Under the pieces are notes generated by a model that made no database searches, was not told the origin of the DNA, and saw only the letters and a list, made by a program, of their open reading frames with translations. DNA of 64,000 nt from Myxococcales bacterium (GTDB lineage Bacteria > Myxococcota_A > Polyangia > Haliangiales > Haliangiaceae). The position numbers and the translations under genes are program-made. The stretch covers positions 19,263-83,262 of the forward strand of contig JADJJK010000037.1 of assembly GCA_016706545.1 (NCBI GenBank), written 5' to 3'. Positions within the stretch are counted from its first letter, which is position 1. The number at the start of each line of letters is the position of its first letter. Positions 47,362-57,080 of the stretch are shown here, piece by piece.

Positions 47362-49536
47362 GTGGTCCCCAAGCTTGCCCACGCACTGATCATCGCTCTC
47401 GCTGGACTCGTTGTAGTCCCATCTTGCAACTCGGATGATGGCGGCGCCCTAGGCGACGTCAAGTCCCTCGTCTTCTTGCAGCGCCCCAAGCGCAACGAGA
47501 TGGGTGACATCTTCCAGTACACCTCCTACCGCCCGGGCGGGCGCATCGTCGAGCTGTCACCACCGACCGCCGATGGCAAGCTCCGCGTCCTGTGCTGCGA
47601 CAACATCCCGGGCTTCGAGAAGGTCGACATCTCCGGGTACGATCTGTCGTTCGACGCGACCCAGATGGTGTTCGCCGGCAAGCTCGACGGCAACCAGCAC
47701 TACGGCCTGTTCGTGTTGACGCTGGCCGATGGCAAGGTCGAGCAGCTCCGGACCGATCCGCAGCGCGACTACGTCTCGCCCATCTTCGTGCCCGGCAACA
47801 AGATCATGTTCACCACCACCGCGGTGGTGGAGCCGGGCGCGCCGCAGTTCCGCGATGAGTACGAGCGCGGCGTGACCCTGCAGCTTGGCATCATCAACTC
47901 CGATGGAACCGGCGAGGAGCTTGGGCCGCGCAACCTGTCTCACCGCGTGTTCCCGACGCTCTTGTCGGACGGTCGCGTGATGATCACCCAGTGGGATCAC
48001 CTGGGGCAGATGAACGCGGGGCACCTGCACATCATCCGGCCAGACATGACCTCGCTGCGCGAGGCCTTTGGCAAGGAGAGCACGGGCATCACCAACTCGT
48101 ACCTGAAGGCGCGCGAGATCTCGCCGGGCCGCGTGATCGCCATTGGCTCGTCGCGTGATCGCACGATCCAGTCCGGCACGCTGATCGACATCCGCCTCGG
48201 AAAGCCGTCCACGAAAGACGGCGTCGTGAGCGCGGAGACCGACGCGGCCGAGGCCAACGCCAGCTACAAGATCTACAGCGCGAACGTCCCGCTGGGTCGC
48301 GAGCCGTCGTCGCCGACCGTGGGCCGGTACTACGATGCGTTCCCGCTCAACGCCAAGGAGTTCCCGGACCTGCTGGTGTCCTGGTCGGATGGCACCGTCG
48401 AGTCCGAGACGCTCGGCGCCGCGGGCCTGTCTGCCAACTTCGGCATCTACCTCTATGACACCAAGGCCCAGGTTCGTAAGCCCATCTGGGACGACCCGGA
48501 GATGTGGGACCTGTTCGCTCGTCCTCTGCAGAGCCGCACTGCGCCCCCCGAGATCCCGGCCGCTGCCGCCAACGGCATCGACAACGCGGCGTTCATGATC
48601 GGCTCGATCAACGTCTACAGCTCCTCCATCGCCAAGTTCGACGCGGGCTCGGTGTATGGCGTGCGCGTGATGGAGGGCTTCTCCTCGGAGGAGGGCTTCC
48701 CGCGGAACTTCGGCAGCACCATGTTCGAGGGCCACGCGCAGCTCGGCATCTCCAAGGTGCAGAACGACAACTCCTGGCTGGCGATGGTGCCGCCCAACGT
48801 ACCCATCCACTTGCAGGCCATCGACAAGTTCGGCATGTCGCTGCAGAACGAGCCGGTGTGGTTCTCGGGCAAGCCGGGCGAGGCGTCGGTCTGCGGCGGT
48901 TGCCATGAGCCACGCGATCGCTCCCAGATCCCCAACCCCGGCGTGACCGATGCCTTCGTCGTGGGCCCGACCCAGATGATGCCGCACACCCCGCGCGCGG
49001 CGCGCCAGTCCACCACCTACACGCGAGATGGCATCATCGGCGTGCCCTGGGATCTGGCGTTGCAGCCCATCTTCAACGACAAGTGCGTGAGCTGCCACAA
49101 CGGCGTGGCTGGTCCAGCCAACCCGTCGTACACCATCACGGATCCGGCGACCGGCGCGAGCGCCACCTGGGTGTTTGACCTGCGCGGCGGGCCGGTCAAC
49201 CTCGCGGTTGGTGACTTCATGATGGACGGCTACAGCGCGTCGTACCTGTCGCTGGCCGGTCCGGATCCCGAGGCCATCGAGCGGGCCAAGGTCATGATCA
49301 GCGGCAACTTCAAGGTGTACATGCGGCCCACCGACGCGCGTGGCTCCGAGGTCATTCGCAAGCTCAACCCGGTGCTGCAGTTCCCCGAGCAGAACGCAGG
49401 GGTCCGCGCCTTCGCGACCTCGCCGCACTCGGCCAGCGCGGGCTTCACCGAGCTGTCCCCCAACGAGTTCTACCGCATGATCCTGGCCGCCGACATGGGC
49501 GCCAACTTCTACTCTCGCGAGAACAAGCCGCAATAG
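47362..49536 (+). CDS. HzsA-related c-type cytochrome lipoprotein
   Basis: 724 residues from GTG 47362, chosen because AAGGAGG lies five bases upstream. Signal ALIIALAGLVVVPSC ends in a lipobox. The first 400 residues are beta-propeller-like with repeated DG-turn strands (YDLSFDATQMVFAGKLDGNQ, LLSDGRVMITQWD). The C-terminal part has two haem c motifs, VCGGCHEPRD and KCVSCHNGV. This domain order matches proteins annotated as related to hydrazine synthase subunit A; hydrazine synthesis itself is not implied. Predicted periplasmic or surface electron carrier or oxidoreductase. Followed after 21 bases by the HEAT-repeat gene. Confidence 0.75.
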   Translation: MVPKLAHALIIALAGLVVVPSCNSDDGGALGDVKSLVFLQRPKRNEMGDIFQYTSYRPGGRIVELSPPTADGKLRVLCCDNIPGFEKVDISGYDLSFDATQMVFAGKLDGNQHYGLFVLTLADGKVEQLRTDPQRDYVSPIFVPGNKIMFTTTAVVEPGAPQFRDEYERGVTLQLGIINSDGTGEELGPRNLSHRVFPTLLSDGRVMITQWDHLGQMNAGHLHIIRPDMTSLREAFGKESTGITNSYLKAREISPGRVIAIGSSRDRTIQSGTLIDIRLGKPSTKDGVVSAETDAAEANASYKIYSANVPLGREPSSPTVGRYYDAFPLNAKEFPDLLVSWSDGTVESETLGAAGLSANFGIYLYDTKAQVRKPIWDDPEMWDLFARPLQSRTAPPEIPAAAANGIDNAAFMIGSINVYSSSIAKFDAGSVYGVRVMEGFSSEEGFPRNFGSTMFEGHAQLGISKVQNDNSWLAMVPPNVPIHLQAIDKFGMSLQNEPVWFSGKPGEASVCGGCHEPRDRSQIPNPGVTDAFVVGPTQMMPHTPRAARQSTTYTRDGIIGVPWDLALQPIFNDKCVSCHNGVAGPANPSYTITDPATGASATWVFDLRGGPVNLAVGDFMMDGYSASYLSLAGPDPEAIERAKVMISGNFKVYMRPTDARGSEVIRKLNPVLQFPEQNAGVRAFATSPHSASAGFTELSPNEFYRMILAADMGANFYSRENKPQ

Positions 49537-49557
49537 CTGCCGGATAAGGAGAAAGCT

Positions 49558-50388
49558 ATGAACTCCATGATTCGTTCTTTCGTTGTTGCGGCTCTCCTGG
49601 CTACGAGCGTTGCCCCGGCGTGGGCAGGCAAGGGTGGGAGCGCCGGACAGATCAAGTCTGCGGTCGCCTCGGGCTCGGTCGATGCGATCATCGCCGAGAT
49701 CGAGCGCGCAGAGTCGTTGATGTGCAGCGAGTGCATCGACGTGATGACCAACTTGCTCGATCACTCGCGCTACGAAGTGCGGGAGGCTGCTGGCTGGTGG
49801 TTCGCCAAGCGTCCGTCGCTGCGCCTGATGATGATCGATCAGATGGTCAGTGACCTTGGCTCCGGCACCGGCGTGTCGGTTCGCAACGCCGCGGACTTCT
49901 TGGGCTCGGTTCGGGCCGTCGACAAGCTCGGCGCGCTCACCGCGGCCTATGACCGCGGCGTGTCGGCCGAGGCTCGCCTGGCCATCGTGCGCGCCGCCGG
50001 CGAGATCGGCAGCCGCAGCGGAAACGCGCTCTTGCTCAAGGGCCTCGCCGACGCGGACGCTGGTGTTCGCACCATGGCGGTGGCGTCGTGGCGCGACATG
50101 TCCGGGCAGGCCGGCGCCGCCTCGGTGGTGGCGCTGCTCTCGGACACCGACGCAGGCGTGCGCGCGCAGGCGGCCGCCACGGTCGGCGGGCTGCGCGAGC
50201 TCTCTGGCCGGGCGCGGCTGGAGACGCTGGTGGTGAGCGATCCTGAGGCCACCGTTCGCCGCAACGCCGCGTGGGCGCTGGGCGAGCTGGGGCAGAAGGA
50301 ATCGGCCGCGGCGCTCGACGCCGCATCGGGTGATGCTTCGCCGCTGGTCCGTGGCGTGGCCAAGGCTGCGCGTCGCTCGTTGCGCTAG
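49558..50388 (+). CDS. Secreted HEAT-repeat protein
   Basis: 276 residues from ATG 49558 with AAGGAGAAAGCT upstream. The signal peptide MIRSFVVAALLATSVAPAWA is followed by about six HEAT/PBS-type helical repeats of 30-35 residues (RYEVREAAGWWFAKRP, ARLAIVRAAGEIGSRS, AGVRAQAAATVGGLRE, ATVRRNAAWALGELGQ). A CSEC motif lies near residue 59. HEAT scaffolds mediate protein contacts. Its place between two HzsA-related cytochromes suggests assembly or scaffolding of that complex. A terminator follows. Confidence 0.85.
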   Translation: MNSMIRSFVVAALLATSVAPAWAGKGGSAGQIKSAVASGSVDAIIAEIERAESLMCSECIDVMTNLLDHSRYEVREAAGWWFAKRPSLRLMMIDQMVSDLGSGTGVSVRNAADFLGSVRAVDKLGALTAAYDRGVSAEARLAIVRAAGEIGSRSGNALLLKGLADADAGVRTMAVASWRDMSGQAGAASVVALLSDTDAGVRAQAAATVGGLRELSGRARLETLVVSDPEATVRRNAAWALGELGQKESAAALDAASGDASPLVRGVAKAARRSLR

Positions 50389-50398
50389 CGGGGCGCTG

Positions 50399-50422
50399 AA
50401 AGGACCCCATGTGGGGTCCTTT
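50399..50422 (+). terminator. Rho-independent terminator
   Basis: The palindrome AAAGGACCCC-ATGT-GGGGTCCTTT forms a ten-pair hairpin 11 bases after the HEAT-repeat stop codon. It separates this transcript from the next cytochrome gene. Confidence 0.85.
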
Positions 50423-50600
50423 CGCAACCTGCGGGTTCCCGAATGAACCAGCAAGGCGTTTCACACCCGCTTGCTAGGCCCTGCGGGTCGTTGCGAGCCT
50501 GCGACAAGCTGGCGCGAGTGTAGTGGGAGGTCGTCCCCGCGATTGGCGTCGAAAGCGGATTTGTCGCACACGCGCGGCCCTCGTCGAGAGGTATGATCCG

Positions 50601-53549
50601 ATGACCATGAAGCTCTGGGCAGCCGTTGTCTTGGCGCCGCTGACCATCGCTGCGTGCAGCGATGCGCCTCCGGGCCGCACCTACTACGAGCGCAACATTC
50701 AGCCCATCCTGCTGCAGACCTGCGCAGGAAACACCTCCGGGTGTCACAGCGCCAACCCGGAAGACCCGTTTAGCTTCGCGGCGGGCAACTTCGATGTGAC
50801 CACGTTTGAGAACGTGCAGAAGCGGCGCGATCTGCTGCAGCCGTTTGGTCCGTTCTCTCACTCGCTGTTGCTCATCAAGTCGGTCCCTCCTGGAACGCTG
50901 TCGGTGGCCTACGGGACGGGCTTTCGTCCCATCGAAGTGCTGCACGCCGGCGGCCCGATCTTCGAGGTCGGTTCGCCGGCCTATCTCACGCTCCAGCAGT
51001 GGGTCGACAACGGCGCCACGCTCAATGGTCTGGCGCCGCCCTCGCCAGCGCGTGACAGCGAAGGCGACTGCGCCACCTCGGTGCCGTCCGGGTTTTCGGC
51101 CGCGACCTATCTGGCGAATCCGACGTTCCAGGAGTTCCGGTCGCAGGTCCAGCCGCTGCTACGGACCTGCGCAGGGGCCGCCTGTCACGGTGCGCCGCAG
51201 TCCGACTTCTACGTCACCTGCGGCGACGACGACACGCAGCTCGCCTTCAACTTCGCGCAGGCCTGGGCCTTCGTCGCCGAGCCGGTAGATGACTCGCAGC
51301 TCCTGCGGGTTCCGCTCGCGGTGAAGGCTGGAGGCCTGCCGCATTCGGGCGGCGACCAGCTCGCGTCGCGCTCGGACCCCAAGTACCTGGCGCTGCGCGC
51401 CTGGGCAGAGAAGGTGCGGCGCGTCGATTTTGGCGGCATCGACCCGGGCCGGCGCTTCTTCGCCGACCACGTGCAGCCACTGCTCCTGCAGCGCGGCTGC
51501 TCGTTCGAGGCGTGTCACAGCCCCAGCTCCACCAACGACTTCAAGCTCCGCACCGGCACGCAGGGGTTCTTCTCCGCGGTGGCGCTCGAGCGCAACTACG
51601 GTCTCCTGCGCGACGAGTTCATGGCGCTCGAGATGGCCGACATTCGCCGCGGGCGCGCGGTGGCCAAGTCCATCCTCTCAGGGTCAGGCGGCATCGCGCA
51701 TCGCGGCGGCGCGGTGCTGGAGACCCCCGGCAAGGGCCTGTCCAGCACGCCGTGCCCGCCCTTCGTGCCGGCCACGGCCACCGCGTTCTGCATCGTCCAG
51801 GAGTGGGCGCGGATCGAGCGCCAGGCCTTGCTGGCCGCCGGCGAGGTGACGCCCATGGAGCAGGGCAACACCGCCAAGATCGTGTACGTCGACCGGCCCG
51901 CCACGCACCTGGCGGGGCGACTTGAGTTCGACACCTACCAGCCTGGCGCGGACCTCCGGGTCGCCACCGCCACCTTTGGCGTCGGGCAAGCGATCGACAC
52001 CGTGGGCGCGTCGTCGTCGCTCTTGGGGAACTGCGCCGGCGCGGTCGTCGCCTCTGCGGACGTGCAGGCCCCCAGCGTGCATCGCGACGGCAAGACGGTC
52101 GCGTTCGCGATGCGGACGAGCGCAGCGGATCCGCTGGGCATCTGGACCGTGGACCTCGACACGCTGGCCTGTTCGCGGGTGACCCCGGCGGCGCCAGACC
52201 AGGCCGGTCAGAAGATCCACAACTTCGATCCCGCCTGGTCACCAGACGGAAACTCGATCGTGTTTGCTTCCACGCGCGGCAAGCCGGGCGTGGGCCCGAC
52301 CCGGACCCGCAAGCTGTTCTTGCCGCAGTCTGACCTGTGGCGCATGCGCGGCGACGGCTCCGGCGTGGAGCAGGTCACGTTCCTCACCAACTCGGAGGTT
52401 CGCCCGGCGTTCATGCGTGAGGGCCGGATCACCATGACCACGGAGAAGATCTCCGGGGACTTCTACCAGCTCTCGGGTCGACGCCTGAACTGGGACCGCA
52501 CCGACTACCACCCGCTCTTGGCGCAGCGCGCGGAGTCCATCTACGCCGATCCGACCTCGCTCGATCAGCGGCGGCCCTCGGTCGGGTTCTCCCAAGCCAC
52601 CGACATCCGCGAGGACGCCAACGGGAACTTCGCGATCATCCTGTCCGACGCTGGCGTGCGCGGCGCGGCCGGGACGCTGGCGATCTTCAACCGCAGCATC
52701 GGTCCTGTCGAGAGGGGCCGCTCTGACGAGGGCTACCTCGTGTCCATGCACATCGTCGACCCTGCCGCCACCGGCCGGGCCGGCCCCACGAGTGGCGCCT
52801 ATCGCGCGCCATTTGGGATGCCCGATGGGACGATCATGGCCTCGTACACCGGGTTCGCCGGGGACCTCCGCAACCCGGGGGCGCTGAACTGGGACATCGT
52901 CGCGGTGCATCCGCGCACCGGGGCGCGACAGACCCTGATCTCCGGGCCGGGCGCCCAGGTGGACGCGGTGCTCGCCCTCAAGCATCCAGCACGCAAAATG
53001 TACGAGAACCGCCGCCAGCTCGTCTTTGGCGGCACGGTGAACCCCGCTCTTGGCCAGCGCGCCTCCGTGTACATGCCAGATGCACCGATGGTGTTCACGC
53101 TGCTCAACGCCAACCTTCGGCGCGGGCGACCGGTGGGCGCCTTCGCCAAGGCGACCCAGCTCGCCATCTATCGCGAGAACCCGGCGCCGGCCGGCACCTC
53201 CTCGGGCGGCGGGCCAGGAGGCATCTTCCAGAGCCGGGACCTGTTGGGCCGCGCGGGCCTGGCCAAGGACGGCTCGGTGCGAGTCGAGGCGCCGGCAGGG
53301 GCGGGCGTCATCCTGGAGCTGCAGGACTCCTCCGGGAACCCGCTCATCACCATGGGAGAGGAGCACCAGCTCGGCCCAGGTGAGGTCATCAGCCTCGGGA
53401 TCCGGCGGGAGCTGTTCAACGCCGTCTGTGGCGGCTGCCACGGCTCGGTGTCAGGAAACGAGCTGGACGTCGTCGTCACCCCGGATGCGCTGACCGGCGC
53501 CTCGGAGTCGCTGTCGAAGACCTCGTCGCCGGTCCAGATCGCCCCCTGA
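50601..53549 (+). CDS. HzsA-related multihaem lipoprotein
   Basis: 982 residues from ATG 50601, with GAGAGG nine bases upstream. The signal VVLAPLTIAACSD has a lipobox. Cysteine motifs near the N-terminus are CAGNTSGCH (CX6CH), CAGAACH and CSFEACH (both CX4CH). A canonical CGGCH is near the C-terminus. In the middle is a beta-propeller-like part (NFDPAWSPDGNSIVFASTRG, VFGGTVNPA). The non-canonical spacings mean haem attachment at the first three sites is uncertain. Same architecture family as the protein at 47362, with an added N-terminal planctomycete-cytochrome-like region. Transcribed from its own promoter after the terminator. Confidence 0.75.
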   Translation: MTMKLWAAVVLAPLTIAACSDAPPGRTYYERNIQPILLQTCAGNTSGCHSANPEDPFSFAAGNFDVTTFENVQKRRDLLQPFGPFSHSLLLIKSVPPGTLSVAYGTGFRPIEVLHAGGPIFEVGSPAYLTLQQWVDNGATLNGLAPPSPARDSEGDCATSVPSGFSAATYLANPTFQEFRSQVQPLLRTCAGAACHGAPQSDFYVTCGDDDTQLAFNFAQAWAFVAEPVDDSQLLRVPLAVKAGGLPHSGGDQLASRSDPKYLALRAWAEKVRRVDFGGIDPGRRFFADHVQPLLLQRGCSFEACHSPSSTNDFKLRTGTQGFFSAVALERNYGLLRDEFMALEMADIRRGRAVAKSILSGSGGIAHRGGAVLETPGKGLSSTPCPPFVPATATAFCIVQEWARIERQALLAAGEVTPMEQGNTAKIVYVDRPATHLAGRLEFDTYQPGADLRVATATFGVGQAIDTVGASSSLLGNCAGAVVASADVQAPSVHRDGKTVAFAMRTSAADPLGIWTVDLDTLACSRVTPAAPDQAGQKIHNFDPAWSPDGNSIVFASTRGKPGVGPTRTRKLFLPQSDLWRMRGDGSGVEQVTFLTNSEVRPAFMREGRITMTTEKISGDFYQLSGRRLNWDRTDYHPLLAQRAESIYADPTSLDQRRPSVGFSQATDIREDANGNFAIILSDAGVRGAAGTLAIFNRSIGPVERGRSDEGYLVSMHIVDPAATGRAGPTSGAYRAPFGMPDGTIMASYTGFAGDLRNPGALNWDIVAVHPRTGARQTLISGPGAQVDAVLALKHPARKMYENRRQLVFGGTVNPALGQRASVYMPDAPMVFTLLNANLRRGRPVGAFAKATQLAIYRENPAPAGTSSGGGPGGIFQSRDLLGRAGLAKDGSVRVEAPAGAGVILELQDSSGNPLITMGEEHQLGPGEVISLGIRRELFNAVCGGCHGSVSGNELDVVVTPDALTGASESLSKTSSPVQIAP

Positions 53550-53750
53550 GGCCCGCTTCCCTGCAGCGCCGCGTCCGGCTGTCTGCGGGATCCTCGGCCG
53601 GCTTCGCTGGGCGCTTGGTGCGGCCTTCTCTGAGCCGCTGGGCAAAGGCCTGCCATGGAGTGAATCTCCAGGTGGGGCCATGCGTCTGCCTTGAGCACGG
53701 GCAGGTTCGCCGGGTACACTTCCCGCCCTGAACCCGCATTGGAGTCACAC

Positions 53751-54611
53751 ATGCGCCACCTCCGCTGGACCCTCTTGTTAGCCTGCTCGGCAGCCTTCTC
53801 GCTCGCGTCGCACGCGGAGGCCAAGGCTTTGGGGACCCGCGCGGCCCCGATGGCTCGAGCCGGCAAGGCCAAGCCCAAAGCGCCGGCCAAGCGCGTGGTC
53901 AACGCCAAGAGCAAGAAGGCGCTCGGCGAGCTGATGAGCACCTACAAGTTCGGCATGTCAAAGGACGAGGTCATCGTCGTCCTGTCCAAGCAGCTCGACG
54001 CCAAGTACGCGGAGAAGCTGGAGTCGACCACGGACGTGTACGCGCAGGACCAGCTTCGCCGAGAGAAGAAGAAGGAGCTGACCCGACTCTCTTCGAGCTG
54101 GGTCACCTTCGACGGCAAGCGCACCGGCTGGGACGTCTCCTTGGTGGAGGAGGAGTTCGCGCATGACACCGGTGAAGCCATGCTGGTGCAGTGGGAGAAC
54201 CAGGACGGCAAGAACCAGCGCCGGTTCTTCTTCTTCGCCGATGGCCAGCTCTACAAGATGTTCATCTCCCTCGATACCTCGGTCTGGCCCGAGGAGACCC
54301 GCAACTTCGCGGCGTTTCGGCAGTCCATGGAGTCGCGCTACGGCGCAGGCGACGTGGAGGACGGCAAGATCACATGGCGCGCCGGCGAGTTCGAGGTCCG
54401 GGCCGTGGACAAGCTCCGCACCTACTCGGCGCTGTGTCTGGTGATCTACAACCCGGCGGTGACCAGCGGGCTTGAAGCCAAGCGCAAGGACAAGGCCGCG
54501 CCGCCCAAGAAGACGAGCCCGATCATCAACGCGGTCATCGACGACGGCAACAGCCAGCCTGACATCAAGTCCAACGCTGACACCGTCGAGGCCGTGAAGA
54601 ACGCGAAGTAG
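53751..54611 (+). CDS. Secreted uncharacterised protein
   Basis: 286 residues from ATG 53751, with GGAG upstream. The signal peptide LLLACSAAFSLASHAEA is followed by a basic Lys/Pro/Ala stretch (residues 35-60). The globular domain starts ALGELMSTYKFGMSKDEVIV and contains RRFFFFADGQLYKMFISLDT. The C-terminal 50 residues are Lys- and Asp-rich. No family recognised. Periplasmic location predicted. It converges on the membrane-protein gene at 54696. Confidence 0.75.
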   Translation: MRHLRWTLLLACSAAFSLASHAEAKALGTRAAPMARAGKAKPKAPAKRVVNAKSKKALGELMSTYKFGMSKDEVIVVLSKQLDAKYAEKLESTTDVYAQDQLRREKKKELTRLSSSWVTFDGKRTGWDVSLVEEEFAHDTGEAMLVQWENQDGKNQRRFFFFADGQLYKMFISLDTSVWPEETRNFAAFRQSMESRYGAGDVEDGKITWRAGEFEVRAVDKLRTYSALCLVIYNPAVTSGLEAKRKDKAAPPKKTSPIINAVIDDGNSQPDIKSNADTVEAVKNAK

Positions 54612-54667
54612 CGAGGGACAGCCGGAATCGCGGTCGGGCTCAAGAACCCAACGCCGAGAGCTGGCGA

Positions 54668-54689
54668 GCGCTGGCGGCGACGCCAGCGC
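54668..54689. terminator. Hairpin between convergent genes, possible bidirectional terminator
   Basis: GCGCTGGC-GGCGAC-GCCAGCGC makes an eight-pair stem in the 84-base gap between convergent stops. There is no T-run, so termination is plausible but not certain. Confidence 0.5.
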
Positions 54690-54695
54690 CTGGCG

Positions 54696-55919
54696 CTACA
54701 TCCCGAAAGAGAAGCGCTTGGACTCGTTGGCCTTCTTGCCCAGCGTCGTCTGCAGCTTGTTGCCGTCGTCGAGCGCCTTCTTGGTTCGGTCCACGATGGT
54801 CCGCAAGCGCCGAACGTACGCGGTCTCGGCGACACCCTCCTGGGTCCCCTTGAGGAACGTCTCGACGGTTCCATTGGGCAGCAGGTTGATGAGCGACTTG
54901 GGCGGCGTGCTCTCACCAGGCCCTGGTTGGGCCAGCTCTGCCTTGCTCCACACGCCGCCAGCGTCGTTGCGATAGGCGAAGCCGGAGATGCCGTCCGCGC
55001 AGGTGTTGGTGGTGGAGAGCTTGCCGTCGGAGCAGTAGGGCGGGCCAACCTCGACGAAGCGGGCGCCGTACTCTCCCCCTGCGCCGCTGGCGCGATCTTC
55101 ATCGCTTGGGTTGTTGATGAGGACGGCGTAGCGGTACTGCATGCGGCCGGCCAGAAACGAGTTGCGATCCTCGCTCATCTTGGCGTCATCGGCCGCCTTG
55201 CGGGCGGTGCTCAGCAGCAGATCATCAGACTTGGCGGCGCGGCTGTGCGCGTCGAGCAGGCTCTTTAGCTCCGTGATCCCGGCGTAGAACGAGAGGATCT
55301 GGCCTTCGATCTCGGGGTTGAGGTTGTTCTGCTTGGCGCGGAACACCACCTCCGATTTGATATCGAGCTTGATCGCGGCGGCGTCCAGGCGCTTGGTAAG
55401 ATCGGGGCTGAATCGCAGGCCATTCTTGTTGTTGGCCTCGTCCAGGATCTGCTCCAGCTCGCCGATGTTCTTCTTCACGTCGGTGACGTTGCCGAGGATC
55501 GCCTTCGACGCCGTGATGCCGTCGTTGTAGAACGACGCCTTGGCGCCGATCTGCCCGACGGCGATCCCCATCACCAGCGGCACCAGCACCATGCCCGCGA
55601 TCTTGGCGATGGTCCCCGCTTGCTTGCCCGCGCTGACGCTCTCCACCGGCTTGCCGTCATGCACGATGACGATCTCGGGCGCTCGCTGCGCCGTGCCCAT
55701 GTGCGCCATCGCGCTCATGGCGCCAAACGGGTCTTCAGAGGCGTTCGGAACCACCGGGGCAGGTGGTTGCGAGGCCATGCCAGGTGGTGGCGCGATCCCG
55801 GGCGGGGCAACCACGCCGTTCTGCTGGCCAGCCGCGCCGGCGGCTGGCGCTTTCTTGAGCCCAAGACGCGCCTTGAGCTCGCTGATGTCCCTGCTCTGGG
55901 GACGCTTAGGTTCGCTCAA
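54696..55919 (-). CDS. Single-pass membrane protein with long helical periplasmic domain
   Basis: 407 residues from ATG 55919. A cytoplasmic Pro/Ala-rich N-terminus (residues 1-95) contains ISELKARLGLKKAP. One membrane helix, AKIAGMVLVPLVMGIAVGQI, lies near residues 104-124. The rest is largely helical (VTDVKKNIGELEQILDEANN) with two cysteines in PPYCSDGKLSTTNTCADG. The arrangement resembles conserved myxobacterial inner-membrane proteins of unknown function. Divergent from the barrel protein gene at 56205. Confidence 0.75.
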   Translation of the reverse strand: MSEPKRPQSRDISELKARLGLKKAPAAGAAGQQNGVVAPPGIAPPPGMASQPPAPVVPNASEDPFGAMSAMAHMGTAQRAPEIVIVHDGKPVESVSAGKQAGTIAKIAGMVLVPLVMGIAVGQIGAKASFYNDGITASKAILGNVTDVKKNIGELEQILDEANNKNGLRFSPDLTKRLDAAAIKLDIKSEVVFRAKQNNLNPEIEGQILSFYAGITELKSLLDAHSRAAKSDDLLLSTARKAADDAKMSEDRNSFLAGRMQYRYAVLINNPSDEDRASGAGGEYGARFVEVGPPYCSDGKLSTTNTCADGISGFAYRNDAGGVWSKAELAQPGPGESTPPKSLINLLPNGTVETFLKGTQEGVAETAYVRRLRTIVDRTKKALDDGNKLQTTLGKKANESKRFSFGM

Positions 55920-56204
55920 AAGTTCCTCCCAACTTGCCGCACGTTACGGTTTGAAGCTTGCATGTGTCAAGGAAGACGAGTGATTCAGCAGGGCTGAGGT
56001 GTAGTCGTGCCGCCACAGGGGCCGGCGGCGTGAAGCAGAATTCACAGGGGCTGGCGAAAATCGCGAGCGCTGGTACGCTCGAACTATCTGAAACCGTTGA
56101 TCGGCCGCATCTCGTTCCGCAAAACCGCAGCCTGGCCCACGACCTGCAGTAAACCAATGTATCGCCCCGTGCGTCCAAAGGCGAGAATCAGAAAGGGAGT
56201 CGCC

Positions 56205-57080
56205 GTGAACAAGCCGCTACTGACTATTGGAGCTTTGCTGCTGGGTGCGCTGACCATGGGATCTCCCAGCGACGCGACGGCTGACGTTCGTGTTCGAATC
56301 GGCGGCAGCGTCCGGATCGGCACCCCGCGCGGCCACTGGTCGCGTCCAGTCCACCGCCCGTACTATCGGCCGCGCTACGCGATCGGTGGCGCCATCTGGG
56401 TTGGCGGCGGATACTACAGCGGCTACGGCAGCGGCTACCGCACGTACGCTGCGCCGCCGCCGCCCCCGAGCTGTGACTGCGGGCCCGGCGCGGTGCCCTC
56501 CTACTATCCTGGCTACTACCAGACGGCGCAGCCCCGCTACTACACGGCGCCGGAAGCGGCGCCGAGCGAGCTGCCGAGGTTCGCGCTCGGCGGGTTCGCC
56601 GGCAGCTCGGACACCGACGGCGAGGTCGGAAATGACCTCGGCTTTCTCGCTCGCTATCGGCTCAGCGGCGGCTGGATGATCGAGGGTGAGATGGGCGCGG
56701 CCACCACCGAGCATCATCAATCCACTGGCCGGGCCGCTGATTCCCGCATGGGCGCCTCGGTGATCTACGAGATCGGCGCGCGCAACACCTGGGCTCCGTA
56801 CCTGGTTGGCAGCATCGGAGGCATCCGCGCGCACGACAGCGAGCAAGACGCTCGTGGCTATGGCGAGGTGGGCGTGGGGCTGCGCTGGGCGCTCACCGAC
56901 AACCTGCATCTGGCCGCCGACCTGCGCGCCGGCTCGCAGGAGCGGCCGATGGATGGAGATGTCCCGGATCCGCTGCCGCTCGAGGGCGCAGCGGCGCGAG
57001 TGGTCACGCCCATCGATGGCGACACCGCGGACAGCCAGAGCTACACCCGGGCGCGGCTGAGCGCGCTGCTGTACTTCTAG
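56205..57080 (+). CDS. Outer-membrane beta-barrel-like protein
   Basis: 291 residues from GTG 56205, fixed by GAAAGGGAG six bases upstream. Signal KPLLTIGALLLGALTMGSPSDATA. Residues 30-130 are Tyr/Pro/Gly-rich (YYRPRYAIGG, CDCGPGAVPSYYPGYYQ). The last 150 residues show alternating strands ending in RARLSALLYF, an aromatic C-terminal residue typical of outer-membrane barrels. A compact eight-stranded OmpA/OmpX-like barrel with a variable N-terminal region is likely. Function unknown. A terminator hairpin follows. Confidence 0.8.
   Translation: MNKPLLTIGALLLGALTMGSPSDATADVRVRIGGSVRIGTPRGHWSRPVHRPYYRPRYAIGGAIWVGGGYYSGYGSGYRTYAAPPPPPSCDCGPGAVPSYYPGYYQTAQPRYYTAPEAAPSELPRFALGGFAGSSDTDGEVGNDLGFLARYRLSGGWMIEGEMGAATTEHHQSTGRAADSRMGASVIYEIGARNTWAPYLVGSIGGIRAHDSEQDARGYGEVGVGLRWALTDNLHLAADLRAGSQERPMDGDVPDPLPLEGAAARVVTPIDGDTADSQSYTRARLSALLYF

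Noticed and set aside
47557..50454. A 965-codon open frame on the minus strand
   Set aside because: It lies opposite the HzsA-related and HEAT-repeat genes, has no domain-like pattern, and is a composition shadow.
47362..53549. Hydrazine synthesis (anammox) capability
   Set aside because: Only HzsA-like architecture is present. No HzsB/C or hydrazine dehydrogenase genes are seen, and such proteins are widespread in non-anammox bacteria.
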